Shown here: one piece after another, positions 52,576 to 61,351 of the stretch
How positions within the stretch are numbered: the first letter of the stretch is position 1
How the letters are laid out: each line of letters begins with the position of its first letter
Assembly: GCA_003148945.1 (NCBI GenBank)
Contig: QGGY01000002.1
Location: 248,001-312,000, forward strand
Reading direction: 5' to 3'
Length of the DNA: 64,000 bases
Origin: Murimonas intestini
Lineage (GTDB): Bacteria; Bacillota; Clostridia; Lachnospirales; Lachnospiraceae
Program-made: the position numbers and the translations under genes
The notes under the pieces: generated by a model
What the model was told of the DNA's origin: nothing
What the model saw: only the letters and a program-made list of their open reading frames with translations
The model's database searches: none

Positions 52576-52689
52576 AACTATATCCTGGCTAAATACCATT
52601 ACACGAACCAATGTGGATATATAACTATTACAATTTCACAGGCCAGCGGTATATAACTACCTCTGGCCTGTGCACGAAAGGGAGCTAAA

Positions 52690-53451
52690 ATGATTAAGAA
52701 GATACTGGCAGGTGTTATCTTGGTTTTTATGGCTGGAATCGGAATCTTCGGATTAGTGAAATTTCAATTTCAAACTGCGGAAATTCAAAGTATTCCTGAT
52801 AATAATACGGATCTTATAAAAGAGGACGAAATGCCCCAGACGTCACCGTCCGCAGGCAATGCTGTACTAGATAACAGAATAATATCTAACCCCGAAAAAT
52901 ATCCGGATCAAAGAGAAATAACACCCAGTGACAGCAATGTATATCAAACAGGCGATACAATTGATACAAGTAAATTGATCTTTACTGTAAACAGTTATCA
53001 TATAACTAAGACCAAGGGAGCTTTTGATATATCAGATATTAAAGAAACCCCCTTAGATGTGGTTCTCGATAATGAGGATAATATTTCAAACAATTACTCC
53101 TATGTAATTATTGATATGACCATTAAAAATAAACAATCTAAAGAAGTAGAATTCTACCTGAACAATTTATGGCTTCGATTCATTAATAAAGACTCAGAGT
53201 ACTCAGGAAACAATATATATTATGCCGGGCAGCTTAGAGGGTATAAGGACGGACAACCGGCAGATAACGGAAAAGCTTATTTCCGGCGGATTTTAAAAAT
53301 GAACGAAGAAAGGCCGCTTACTCTGACATATGTGATCAGCGATGAAGAGCTTGACGGTGCCGCCCTGTTACTGAAGATTTGGCCTTCAGGAGCTATAAAT
53401 TATGAAGATGACAGCAGATTTGTCAGTTTGGTACAGGAGAATAAAGAATGA
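52690..53451 (+). CDS. Membrane-anchored accessory protein of the ABC operon
   Basis: A 253-residue protein with one N-terminal helix (ILAGVILVFMAGIGIFGLVK) and no lipobox Cys, so probably an uncleaved anchor with the rest outside. After a disordered, Asn/Asp-rich linker comes a beta-rich domain (SKLIFTVNSYHITKTKGAFD, YVIIDMTIKNKQSKEVEFYL) resembling DUF4352/DUF5028-like immunoglobulin-type domains. It is the first gene after operator-promoter B and overlaps the next gene by four bases. Likely a substrate-binding or shielding subunit. The last gene of the operon encodes a similar type of protein. Confidence 0.7.
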   Translation: MIKKILAGVILVFMAGIGIFGLVKFQFQTAEIQSIPDNNTDLIKEDEMPQTSPSAGNAVLDNRIISNPEKYPDQREITPSDSNVYQTGDTIDTSKLIFTVNSYHITKTKGAFDISDIKETPLDVVLDNEDNISNNYSYVIIDMTIKNKQSKEVEFYLNNLWLRFINKDSEYSGNNIYYAGQLRGYKDGQPADNGKAYFRRILKMNEERPLTLTYVISDEELDGAALLLKIWPSGAINYEDDSRFVSLVQENKE

Positions 53452-54275
53452 AAATACTATTACATATAGAGATCCAAAGAGCATTTAAAAATAAAGGAAC
53501 AGCAATTGCATTAGGAACAGGGATTTTAATAGCATTGGCACATCTTATACATAATATGCCGCCAGCTTTAGAAGCTACTAAAACGATGATGAATTACTTT
53601 AACTCTGACAAGGGGCTGCTTTATCCCAGAAATGTATTTACATCATGGATAGGCGGCGAGGGTTACAGTGTAGAAAGTTTCCTTTTTTATTTAGCATTGC
53701 CGTTAATAGCGGCCATACCTTACAGTGGCAGTCTTTTAGAAGACTTATCTTCAGGATTTGCCAAAAATATATGTATTCGTGTAAGAAAACAGGACTACCT
53801 GACAGCCAAATATATAGCTGTATTCATAGTTTCAGGGACAGTTGCCGTCATACCGCTCTTTCTCAACCTGCTTCTTTCAGCTATGATACTGCCTTCCATA
53901 TTGCCCCAGGTAGCAGATGGAACATTTATAACGGCGAGTAAAGTACTCTATCATTTATACGGAACTCATCCTTATCTGTATATAGCCATTTACCTTATCA
54001 TAGATTTTATTGCCGCCGGTTTTCTTGGTACCGTGGGGCTGGTTATGAGTTTTTACACATCAAACAAGTTTATTGCTGTTTCCGTCCCGTTTATAGGCTG
54101 TCTTTTTTTATACTCCGTCTCAAATTTATATGGATTGGGTGGATATTCATTGACATATTGCCTGCAGCCAAGTTACGGAATGGATAATTGGATCATATCA
54201 ATGATTTACCTGTTCATATTCCTGCTGTTCGGGTTTCTTTATATTAGAAGAGGCAGAAAGCTGGAGGTATTTTAG
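53448..54275 (+). CDS. ABC-2-type permease of the LytTR-controlled operon
   Basis: A 275-residue membrane protein with about six helices, e.g. AIALGTGILIALAHLIHNMP, YIAVFIVSGTVAVIPLFLNL and WIISMIYLFIFLLFGFLYIR. The first hydrophilic segment (HIEIQRAFKNKG) is typical of ABC-2 permeases of the lantibiotic-immunity/export type. It overlaps the previous gene by four bases and sits next to another permease-like gene. Direction and substrate are unknown. Confidence 0.78.
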   Translation: MKILLHIEIQRAFKNKGTAIALGTGILIALAHLIHNMPPALEATKTMMNYFNSDKGLLYPRNVFTSWIGGEGYSVESFLFYLALPLIAAIPYSGSLLEDLSSGFAKNICIRVRKQDYLTAKYIAVFIVSGTVAVIPLFLNLLLSAMILPSILPQVADGTFITASKVLYHLYGTHPYLYIAIYLIIDFIAAGFLGTVGLVMSFYTSNKFIAVSVPFIGCLFLYSVSNLYGLGGYSLTYCLQPSYGMDNWIISMIYLFIFLLFGFLYIRRGRKLEVF

Positions 54276-54279
54276 TAAA

Positions 54280-55056
54280 ATGCATGTACTGAGGTCAGGC
54301 TATGAAAATATAAAGAGAAACTGGTGCCTTTTTACTATAGCTGCATTATTGCAATATATATATCTTATGTGGAGGACAGAAAAGGAATTGAATCTGGCGA
54401 AAGCTTTTGGGATAAACAGCTGCATTGCAGATATATTTGTTCTGGAAAACGGCGTATCTTTTTTAGGTATTTTTTCTATTCCGCTGATTCTTGTTCTTAT
54501 ATACCGTTGTGAAAAGTACTCTTTAAACTATAACCAGGCAATGCGTTATAAAAGCCATTTTGAAATATGGAAAATCCAGACCGGAAGACTGGTTATATAT
54601 CTGTTATGGTTTTCAGTCAGCTTATTATTGTTTGCTGTTTTGGCCGGCAGATTATATCACTTGCCACTGATTAACTGGAGCGAAACAAACAGCAGGTGTT
54701 TTATTGAGACGGGTAATATCTCTCAAGTAAGTTTTGCAGTTGTCCTATTACTTAGTATCTTTTTCATGATGCTGAAATTTATTATTCTGGGCCTGGCAGT
54801 TCTGCTTATTAAATGGCTGAAATTAAGAGAAATATTTGGATATATTATAACTGCCGTCCTTGCAGCATCAGAGTATATACTCGAAAATAAACTGGGATTC
54901 TACAGTTTATTTTCTATGGATTATAATAAAGCTGTTTATATAGAACTACTATTTATGACCCTTCTGGTTGGCATTTCTATTTCTGGAATATTGTATGGGG
55001 CAGGTATTTTATATGCGAAACGAAAAGAATTTATCAATGAAGAATCGTGTCATTAG
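54280..55056 (+). CDS. Second membrane subunit of the ABC operon
   Basis: A 258-residue hydrophobic protein with six or so helices (WCLFTIAALLQYIYLMW, LVIYLLWFSVSLLLFAVLAG, IELLFMTLLVGISISGILYG). The N-terminal segment SGYENIKRNW resembles the start of the third membrane subunit (SYLRQAIYDCKRGFWFC), suggesting paralogy. Only four bases separate it from the previous gene. I do not recognise a named family; a permease role is inferred from the adjoining ATPase gene. Confidence 0.72.
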   Translation: MHVLRSGYENIKRNWCLFTIAALLQYIYLMWRTEKELNLAKAFGINSCIADIFVLENGVSFLGIFSIPLILVLIYRCEKYSLNYNQAMRYKSHFEIWKIQTGRLVIYLLWFSVSLLLFAVLAGRLYHLPLINWSETNSRCFIETGNISQVSFAVVLLLSIFFMMLKFIILGLAVLLIKWLKLREIFGYIITAVLAASEYILENKLGFYSLFSMDYNKAVYIELLFMTLLVGISISGILYGAGILYAKRKEFINEESCH

Positions 55057-55921
55057 TTATTTAAGACAGGCAATATACGACTGCAAAAGAGGATTTTGGT
55101 TTTGTTGGAAAAGATTTCTTATACTTTTTATAATAATCATCTTTTTTGATTTTTATATTACGAAACGAGTCATTGATTATGAACACATAAATAGAATAAA
55201 GTTAAGTATAGGTTTTTGGGATTACTTATTCCAAATCTTTCAGGGAATGCCAGCAAACATAGTACAAAATAAAATGTCATTTTTTGAACTCCCGGCTATG
55301 TGGCTCTTATTTCATCTTTTCCTGACGTTTTGTATGAGCGGATATATACAGCAGGAAGAGCAGAATTTTGGACAGCAGGTGTTGCTTAGAACTAAAAGCA
55401 GAGGAATCTGGTGGTCGGGAAAATGCTGCTGGTGCATATTGGGTACAGCTGTTTATTATTGTATTACTTATTTTGTTACAGCCTTATTTGCATTATTCAG
55501 ACAGGGATTCCAGCCAGGCCTGTCTGCTCAATTGCATGAACTTCTTTCCCATATTGATGTGAGTGGGATTGGAAACAAAAATATATTTGTAATTCTGGTT
55601 CTTATGCCTGTGATTTTATCCACGGGATTAATGCTCTTCCAGCTGTTGATATCCTCAATCTTTAATCCCCTTGTTTCAATGGTTGTGCAAACTGTGATTT
55701 TATCCGTATCCGGTTACTTTTGTACTCCATTTTTACCTGGAAACTATCTCATGCTCATGAGACTATCACCGGTTTCCGGTGAAAACATTAAGTGGGAATA
55801 TGGGATTTCTTACGGAATTCTTTTAATTGCTGCCTGCCTCTTAACAGGAAAGATATACTATAGCAGAAAAGATTTATGTGGATTGAATTACAAACAAAAT
55901 TTACCAAGGAGAGGTAAGTAA
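55037..55921 (+). CDS. Third membrane subunit of the ABC operon
   Basis: A 294-residue membrane protein with about six helices (RFLILFIIIIFFDFYITKRV, AMWLLFHLFLTFCMSGYIQQ, ILVLMPVILSTGLMLFQLLI). I start it at ATG 55037 (MKNRVISYLRQ), overlapping the previous gene by 20 bases; ATG 55013 is an alternative with a slightly better upstream AGG. The motif VSMVVQTVILSVSGYFCTPF lies in a late helix. It is three bases upstream of the ATPase gene. Together the operon has three membrane subunits for one ATPase, more than a plain exporter needs. Confidence 0.72.
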   Translation: MKNRVISYLRQAIYDCKRGFWFCWKRFLILFIIIIFFDFYITKRVIDYEHINRIKLSIGFWDYLFQIFQGMPANIVQNKMSFFELPAMWLLFHLFLTFCMSGYIQQEEQNFGQQVLLRTKSRGIWWSGKCCWCILGTAVYYCITYFVTALFALFRQGFQPGLSAQLHELLSHIDVSGIGNKNIFVILVLMPVILSTGLMLFQLLISSIFNPLVSMVVQTVILSVSGYFCTPFLPGNYLMLMRLSPVSGENIKWEYGISYGILLIAACLLTGKIYYSRKDLCGLNYKQNLPRRGK

Positions 55922-55923
55922 TC

Positions 55924-56589
55924 ATGTTGATAGAAATTAACAACTTATCAAAAGAAATAGGAAATGAATTAATCTTAAAAGACATAAATATGCGTATGGA
56001 ATCAGGACATGTTTATGGAATAAAAGGGAAAAACGGTTCGGGCAAGACTATGCTCATGCGTGCCATATGTGGTCTTATTTTTCCTACTCATGGCAGTATT
56101 ATGATTGATGGAAAAGAATTAGGAAAAGACTTATCTTTTCCTGAGAGTGTAGGTGCTTTATTAGAAAATCCAGGATTTATTAACGAATATTCAGGGGTAA
56201 AAAATCTGAAAACTTTAGCTGCCATACAAAATAAAGTTGGATATGAAGAAATCTGCGAAGTATTAGTAAAGGTAGGACTCGACCCATCAGACAATAAAAA
56301 ATTTAAAAAGTATTCTCTTGGAATGAAACAAAAATTAGGAATTGCAGGAGCTATTTTCGAAAATCCTGAGCTCGTTATTTTAGACGAACCAACAAATGCT
56401 TTAGATGAAAAAAGCATTGTCTCTTTTAAAGAAATAATAAAAGAATTAAAAGCGAGGCATGCTTTAGTGATCATCTCCTGTCATGATACAGAGGATTTAC
56501 AGGAGCTGTCAGACACAATATTTACTATGGAAAATGGGAGCATCACAGCTATGGAAAAATGTAATCCGGGGTATGATTATGAAAAATAA
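55924..56589 (+). CDS. ABC transporter ATPase of the LytTR-controlled operon
   Basis: A 221-residue ATPase. Walker A KGKNGSGKTMLMRAICGL, Q-loop region VGALLENPGFINEYSGVKNL, signature YSLGMKQKLGIAGAIF (LGMKQ variant), Walker B LVILDEPTNALDE and switch His IISCHDTEDLQ are intact. The YSLGMKQ signature and short length are typical of lantibiotic/bacitracin-type export or immunity ATPases (CcmA/BcrA group). It is the only ATPase in the operon. Confidence 0.94.
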   Translation: MLIEINNLSKEIGNELILKDINMRMESGHVYGIKGKNGSGKTMLMRAICGLIFPTHGSIMIDGKELGKDLSFPESVGALLENPGFINEYSGVKNLKTLAAIQNKVGYEEICEVLVKVGLDPSDNKKFKKYSLGMKQKLGIAGAIFENPELVILDEPTNALDEKSIVSFKEIIKELKARHALVIISCHDTEDLQELSDTIFTMENGSITAMEKCNPGYDYEK

Positions 56590-57181
56590 GAAATGGTTAT
56601 TTATCGTGATTGCAGCAGTTGCAATACTATTAGTTTTTACCGGGTATAAAAATGCTAATAAAGAAATTCATCAGCCAAAAGAAGAATATTTTGATTTAAA
56701 GAATTGGGCAGAAACTGAGAAAGACTTATTATTCATGGTAGAAGGATACAATTTTATAGAAGATGAAGAGATCCGCAATATGGAAGGACTTCCAGATTCT
56801 ACAATGTTTCGTGTTCCCATGAAGGTTTTGTGTCTCAAGATTCAGCTAAAGAATAATTGCCAGGAAAATATTCAAGTAAACCTTACAAAATATATTTTAG
56901 AGAGTGACGGCTGGTATAATTCTATAGACCAGGATTTTAACCATGTACTAAATCCTGAAAATTACCAATTACTATTTACCCTGGAGCCAAGTGAAATGAA
57001 AGAAATGTACCTGCCTTATCTTCTATTGGAATCACATTTTAGAAAATCAGAGTGGGAACAAATAGAAAACAGAGAATTTTGGCTTACATTTAAGCTGTAC
57101 CCTGAAAAGAAGATGGGAATTTTTCAATCAGATACCCCGCTGAAAGCAGCCGGGGTATTTGACTCTCTTCACTACTGTTGA
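56579..57181 (+). CDS. DUF5028-like membrane-anchored protein, last gene of the ABC operon
   Basis: A 200-residue protein with an N-terminal helix (WLFIVIAAVAILLVFTGY) and an external domain (DLKNWAETEKDLLFMVEGYN ... MKVLCLKIQLKNNCQENIQV). The pattern resembles DUF5028 proteins that accompany ABC systems. ATG 56579 lies inside the end of the ATPase gene, with GGGG as a weak ribosome site; ATG 56573 is also possible. It may bind or block the substrate outside the cell, acting like the first gene product of the operon. Confidence 0.68.
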   Translation: MKNKKWLFIVIAAVAILLVFTGYKNANKEIHQPKEEYFDLKNWAETEKDLLFMVEGYNFIEDEEIRNMEGLPDSTMFRVPMKVLCLKIQLKNNCQENIQVNLTKYILESDGWYNSIDQDFNHVLNPENYQLLFTLEPSEMKEMYLPYLLLESHFRKSEWEQIENREFWLTFKLYPEKKMGIFQSDTPLKAAGVFDSLHYC

Positions 57182-57304
57182 GCTGCCTTCTGTAAATTAT
57201 ACCCAAAAAAATTTATTTAGTTTGTCTAAAAAGTCAATAGATTATTGTCAGAAATTTCCTTATACTTGAAATAAATCAAAAACGTTAACGCACACGGAGA
57301 TCAA

Positions 57305-58303
57305 ATGAAGACTACAATTAAAGATATATCTAAATATTGTAACGTTTCTGTCGGTACGGTAGACAGGGCGCTTAATAACCGGCCGGGCATCAGCAGCCAG
57401 ACAAAAGAGAAAATACTCCAGGCTGCCGAACAGTTAAGCTATCACCCGAATCATACAGGCAGAAGCCTGGCAAAAGGAAAGACGATGACGATCGGAGTTG
57501 TATGCTTCGACTTTTATAATTATTTTTTTCCTGAGCTGATCAATACTATCGAGGCAAGAGCAAAGGAAAAGGGCTACTTTATCTATCTCATACTGACCCA
57601 CCGTAACTTTGATATGGAGAGGGACGGCATCCGCTATTTATGTGAAAGGCAGGTGGACGGAATCATTCTGTTTCCTATCGGTATGGATAAGGGCTATGTC
57701 AGAGAATTAGAGAGGATGGGCATCCCCATTGTTACGATTTATAATAAACTGGACTCCCACTTCCCGTTTGTAGGGGTGAATGACAGACAGGCAATGGAAG
57801 ACGCTGTAGAATATATCGTCTCAAAAGGCTACAAACATATATCATATGTGACACCGGAACTTGAATCACAGGAGAAGGAAGGGCTTAATACATACACTTT
57901 GCAGCAGCGCCTTCAGGGATATTTAAACGGCATGAAAAAGGCGGGGCTGGAAGATATACAGGTATTGGAAAAAGGAAGCATTGAGGAAAAAACAGACCTT
58001 TTAACTAAAAACATTTCCCTTAAAGGAAAAACTGCTGTCCTGTGCCTGTGTGACTCTTATGCGATCCAGGTGCTGGACTGCCTTCAGAGCCGAAAAATAA
58101 GTGTTCCTGATCAGATAGGGCTGATGGGATATGACAATATTGATGCGCTCAAATATATCAAACCACGGCTCACCACAATAAAATATTCTGTTATGCAGAT
58201 GGGACAGGCTGTTACAGATCTTTTATTCCAGAGCATCCAGGACCCTGAGTTCACAGCTGAATATATACTGGATTACTCCATAGTAGAGGGAGATAGTCTG
58301 TAA
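57305..58303 (+). CDS. LacI-family regulator of the ADP-ribosylglycohydrolase/ABC operon
   Basis: A 332-residue repressor. Helix-turn-helix TIKDISKYCNVSVGTVDRAL, hinge near HTGRSLAKG and the sugar-binding sensor domain (IGVVCFDFYNYFFPELINTI ... VDGIILFPIGM ... IGLMGYDNIDALKYIKPRLT) are intact. Directly upstream is AACGTTAACGCACACG, and before the next gene the perfect palindrome CGTGTGCGCACACG; the shared GCACACG suggests that it controls both itself and the operon 58431-63102. Confidence 0.92.
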   Translation: MKTTIKDISKYCNVSVGTVDRALNNRPGISSQTKEKILQAAEQLSYHPNHTGRSLAKGKTMTIGVVCFDFYNYFFPELINTIEARAKEKGYFIYLILTHRNFDMERDGIRYLCERQVDGIILFPIGMDKGYVRELERMGIPIVTIYNKLDSHFPFVGVNDRQAMEDAVEYIVSKGYKHISYVTPELESQEKEGLNTYTLQQRLQGYLNGMKKAGLEDIQVLEKGSIEEKTDLLTKNISLKGKTAVLCLCDSYAIQVLDCLQSRKISVPDQIGLMGYDNIDALKYIKPRLTTIKYSVMQMGQAVTDLLFQSIQDPEFTAEYILDYSIVEGDSL

Positions 58304-58340
58304 AAATGAGCGTTTGTAAAAAAGATTGTTTATAAAATAA

Positions 58341-58372
58341 TTAAAACAAATATTTTAATATATTTGTTTTAA
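58341..58372. repeat. AT-rich perfect palindrome after the LacI gene
   Basis: TTAAAACAAATAT (58341-58353) and ATATTTGTTTTAA (58360-58372) are perfect 13-base arms around TTTAAT. It could end the lacI transcript or serve as a second regulatory site in the operon promoter. Confidence 0.65.
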
Positions 58373-58385
58373 TTTTGGAAAGTAA

Positions 58386-58399
58386 CGTGTGCGCACACG
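58386..58399. promoter_or_regulatory. LacI-type operator of the operon
   Basis: CGTGTGCGCACACG is a perfect 14-bp palindrome with the central CG of LacI operators, 31 bases before the ADP-ribosylglycohydrolase start. GCACACG is also found just upstream of the regulator's own gene (near 57290). Confidence 0.78.
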
Positions 58400-58430
58400 A
58401 TATTTATAAAACAGCAAAAGGAGGAAAAAA

Positions 58431-59774
58431 ATGAAGTTACGGGATGTGAAATATGTTCCCTTCTCAGATACCTGGCTAAAGGAAAAAACAGATGATATTA
58501 CCAGATATCTGAGGCTGTCAGCCGAATTTGGGTGCAGCAATGAAGGAGGCAGGATTTACGAGGATTTTAAAAACAACATTAACAAATGTATCTCACAGTT
58601 TCAGGAGCTGGTGCTGGCTCAGAAGGATGATGACGAACCAGATGACCTGGAAAGTATAAAAAAGCTGCGGCCGGAGGGCCCCCGCAGGCTCCTCTCCCAT
58701 CTTCCGGATGATTATCTGAACCGGTTAAGAGGCGCTTTTTACGGACGTATGGCAGGCTGTACCCTGGGGGCGGCGCTGGAGTTTAATCCCATCGAGACTA
58801 TGAAGGCATGGGCAGAATATTTTAATGAAGATTTCCCTCCCACAGATTATTGGACGCATATTAAGGATCCTGCTGCTCCCCATTATATAACAGGCAGAAA
58901 GCTCGACCTGACAAGAGGACATATGGATGCCGTACCGCCGGATGATGATACTATCTATACTCTGCTGGGTCTGCTGACTCTTGAAAAATACGGCATGGAT
59001 TTCACACAGGAAGATATGGCTGAAATATGGAAGCGCTATCTGCCGCTGGATGGTGAGAACGAGAGCAGAGGCTGCTACTGGGGGGAGCGGATCATGATGA
59101 CAAATCTGCTGAATGGCCAAGAACTTCCCGAGGCCGGCCTTGAAGCAAACCCCAATCTCCAGAATATCGCCGGTTGGACCAGGGCTGATTCTTATGGATA
59201 TGTCTGTCCCGGCTGGCCTGAAAAAGCTGCAGAGCTGGCATATAAGGACTGCTCTGTAAACCACAGGCGGAACGGCGTATATGGAGCCATGTTTATGGCC
59301 GCTGCCATATCAGCTGCTTTTGCAGTTGATGACCCGATGGAGGCTGTCAGGATCGGTCTGACCGAGATACCTGAAAACTGCCTGTTTGCTGAGGGCATAC
59401 ATTGGGCGCTTGAGCACCCCTGCAGTGATTACCGCGAGGCAGCTGACAAAATGTGGGCTGTCTACGGCGGAATGTTTAATGGAAGCGCCATTACAAATGC
59501 CATTCACGTCGTTATGGGACTGGATATCGGAAAAAAAGACTTTACCAGGACTATCGGACAGACTATTGCAATGAGCGGTGACAATGACTGTACAGGCGCC
59601 ACAGCCGGAAGTATAGCCGGGGCCGTCATTGGAAAAGAAGCTATTCCTTCAAAATGGACTGATCCATTCCGGGGCAGAATGCATATTTATCTGAAAGGAC
59701 TGCCGGAATATCTGGATATTGAAGAGGTCTGCGGCAGATATACCGCCCTTGCCAGGAAATTTATGCAGTTCTAA
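58431..59774 (+). CDS. ADP-ribosylglycohydrolase-family protein
   Basis: A 447-residue enzyme of the DraG/ARH fold, which cleaves ADP-ribosyl or related ribosyl N-glycosidic bonds using two metal ions. The core begins near residue 95: LRGAFYGRMAGCTLGAALE, then PPDDDTIYTLLGLL (metal Asp cluster) and GDNDCTGATAGSIAGAVIG (the D-x-D metal motif). The first 90 residues are a family-specific N-terminal extension. It is the first gene of the operon, followed by a sugar-type ABC importer. The importer may bring in a ribosylated compound which this enzyme then splits; this is inference. Confidence 0.9.
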   Translation: MKLRDVKYVPFSDTWLKEKTDDITRYLRLSAEFGCSNEGGRIYEDFKNNINKCISQFQELVLAQKDDDEPDDLESIKKLRPEGPRRLLSHLPDDYLNRLRGAFYGRMAGCTLGAALEFNPIETMKAWAEYFNEDFPPTDYWTHIKDPAAPHYITGRKLDLTRGHMDAVPPDDDTIYTLLGLLTLEKYGMDFTQEDMAEIWKRYLPLDGENESRGCYWGERIMMTNLLNGQELPEAGLEANPNLQNIAGWTRADSYGYVCPGWPEKAAELAYKDCSVNHRRNGVYGAMFMAAAISAAFAVDDPMEAVRIGLTEIPENCLFAEGIHWALEHPCSDYREAADKMWAVYGGMFNGSAITNAIHVVMGLDIGKKDFTRTIGQTIAMSGDNDCTGATAGSIAGAVIGKEAIPSKWTDPFRGRMHIYLKGLPEYLDIEEVCGRYTALARKFMQF

Positions 59775-59882
59775 GCACTTGCAGCGTATGTCTTAGCGCA
59801 TGTCTTTTTGAAGGAAGTCTTTTTGAAGGATCTTTATAACATAACTTTATAATATTGTGTATTGGGAAAGGAGTTAATAAGA

Positions 59883-61232
59883 ATGTTTAAAAAATCAATG
59901 TCCTTAATATTAACAGGAGCAATGTTAACACTTGTATTTGCCGGCATAAATAATGGCGGCGCAAGTGAAAAAGCTGGAAAAATAATCCCTGATATTACTA
60001 AAACAGAAAGTTCTGAGCAAGTCACCCTTACGATCTGGGATACCTTTGTAGACGGCTCTCTTGGACAGGCCCAGGAAGATATTATCGCGGCATACCAGGA
60101 AGCCCATCCTAATGTAACTGTAGAACGTGTGGCTAAAGACGGGGCTACTTTGTCCGAGACATTAAAGGCTGCTTTTATGTCAGGTGATGCTCCTGACCTG
60201 GTATATTATGAAGCCGGAATCGGTACTGTTGGAAATTATGTAAAGGCTGGCTACTATGAGGATCTTGCATCTGTCTATGATGAATATGGCTGGAAAGACA
60301 ATATTATGTCAGCCTGCTGGGAGATTCCCAGTGCAGATGGATATGTATGGGGAGTCGGCAATGAGATGGAGACGATGAGCCTGTATATCAATCAGGCCAT
60401 CTTTGATGAGCTTGGGCTGGACGTTCCTGAGTCAATTGAAGAGCTCACAGAGGATATGGCCGTGATCAAGGATTCCGGATACCAGGTGCTGGCCAACACA
60501 CTTGATTCTCAGTGGTACAATAATATGAACTTTATTGGTACTGTGCTTTATGCATATATGACCCAGGACGAAATACAGGACTGCATGAATAATGACGGCT
60601 CCTGGGATAAGGAATCTGTAAGGAAGGCTGTAAATTGTATCCAGGATTGGCTGGATAAAGGATACTTCCCAGCCCATCCGGAGGTTGACGGAGACCAGGA
60701 GCAGATGTTTTTCAGCGGAGATTATGCATGCTGGATAACTGGAAACTGGGAGGTTGGAAACATTACGGAAAAAGTGGATTTTACAACCTCCATCTATCCA
60801 TTCCCTGGCTCCGCATCCTGTGCTGACGGCGGCTCCCAGGTAAACTTCTCAGGCGGGGCTTATCTGGTCTACTCCGGCTCTGAGGTAAAAGATACCGCTT
60901 ACCAGTTTATTGACTTTTCCATCAATAACCCGGATACAGCTAAAATATGGGCGGAAGTGGGAGGAACAATGCCTCCGTACATGAAGGAATACGATGTGGA
61001 ACTCTCCCCTCTCAGTGAACGGGTTGTAGAACTGCTGGGAGACGAGACACTCCAGAACACAGCCGGAATTAACATGTGGCTTGGAACGGCATCATTTGAT
61101 TTCTTCTCAAAGGCAGGACAGAATCTGGCGGTCCAGTCTTTGGATGAGGCCTCCTTTATTGCTGAGGCAGAATCCGCCAGACTGCAGGATATAGAAACAG
61201 GACTTACAAAAGGCGCATTTAAAGTGAAGTAA
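59883..61232 (+). CDS. Extracellular sugar-type binding protein lacking the lipobox cysteine
   Basis: A 449-residue solute-binding protein. ATG 59883 follows AAGGAG. The signal region MFKKSMSLILTGAMLTLVFA is followed by G-I-N-N-G-G-A-S, exactly where a lipoprotein would have G-C; the codon is ATA, so lipidation is lost unless another site is used. The mature part (LTIWDTFVDGSLGQAQEDII, MFFSGDYACWITGNWEVGNI) is a family 1 sugar-binding protein. Two stem-loops separate it from the first permease gene. Confidence 0.9.
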   Translation: MFKKSMSLILTGAMLTLVFAGINNGGASEKAGKIIPDITKTESSEQVTLTIWDTFVDGSLGQAQEDIIAAYQEAHPNVTVERVAKDGATLSETLKAAFMSGDAPDLVYYEAGIGTVGNYVKAGYYEDLASVYDEYGWKDNIMSACWEIPSADGYVWGVGNEMETMSLYINQAIFDELGLDVPESIEELTEDMAVIKDSGYQVLANTLDSQWYNNMNFIGTVLYAYMTQDEIQDCMNNDGSWDKESVRKAVNCIQDWLDKGYFPAHPEVDGDQEQMFFSGDYACWITGNWEVGNITEKVDFTTSIYPFPGSASCADGGSQVNFSGGAYLVYSGSEVKDTAYQFIDFSINNPDTAKIWAEVGGTMPPYMKEYDVELSPLSERVVELLGDETLQNTAGINMWLGTASFDFFSKAGQNLAVQSLDEASFIAEAESARLQDIETGLTKGAFKVK

Positions 61233-61255
61233 GATATCCGCTCCGGCGGATTGCA

Positions 61256-61327
61256 GAGGCGCGCAGCTTTATGATGCCATGCTCTGCATGACGCGCGCCT
61301 CGCAGCAGGAACGTCAGGGCGTTCCTG
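61256..61327 (+). other. Two stem-loops between binding-protein and permease genes
   Basis: GAGGCGCGC/GCGCGCCTC (61256-61264 and 61293-61301) and CAGGAACG/CGTTCCTG (61306-61313 and 61320-61327) form two hairpins. Without a U-run they are more likely RNA-stabilising or attenuating than terminating, which would give more binding protein than permease. Confidence 0.68.
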
Positions 61328-61351
61328 AATATAATTGGGAGGGTAATATCT

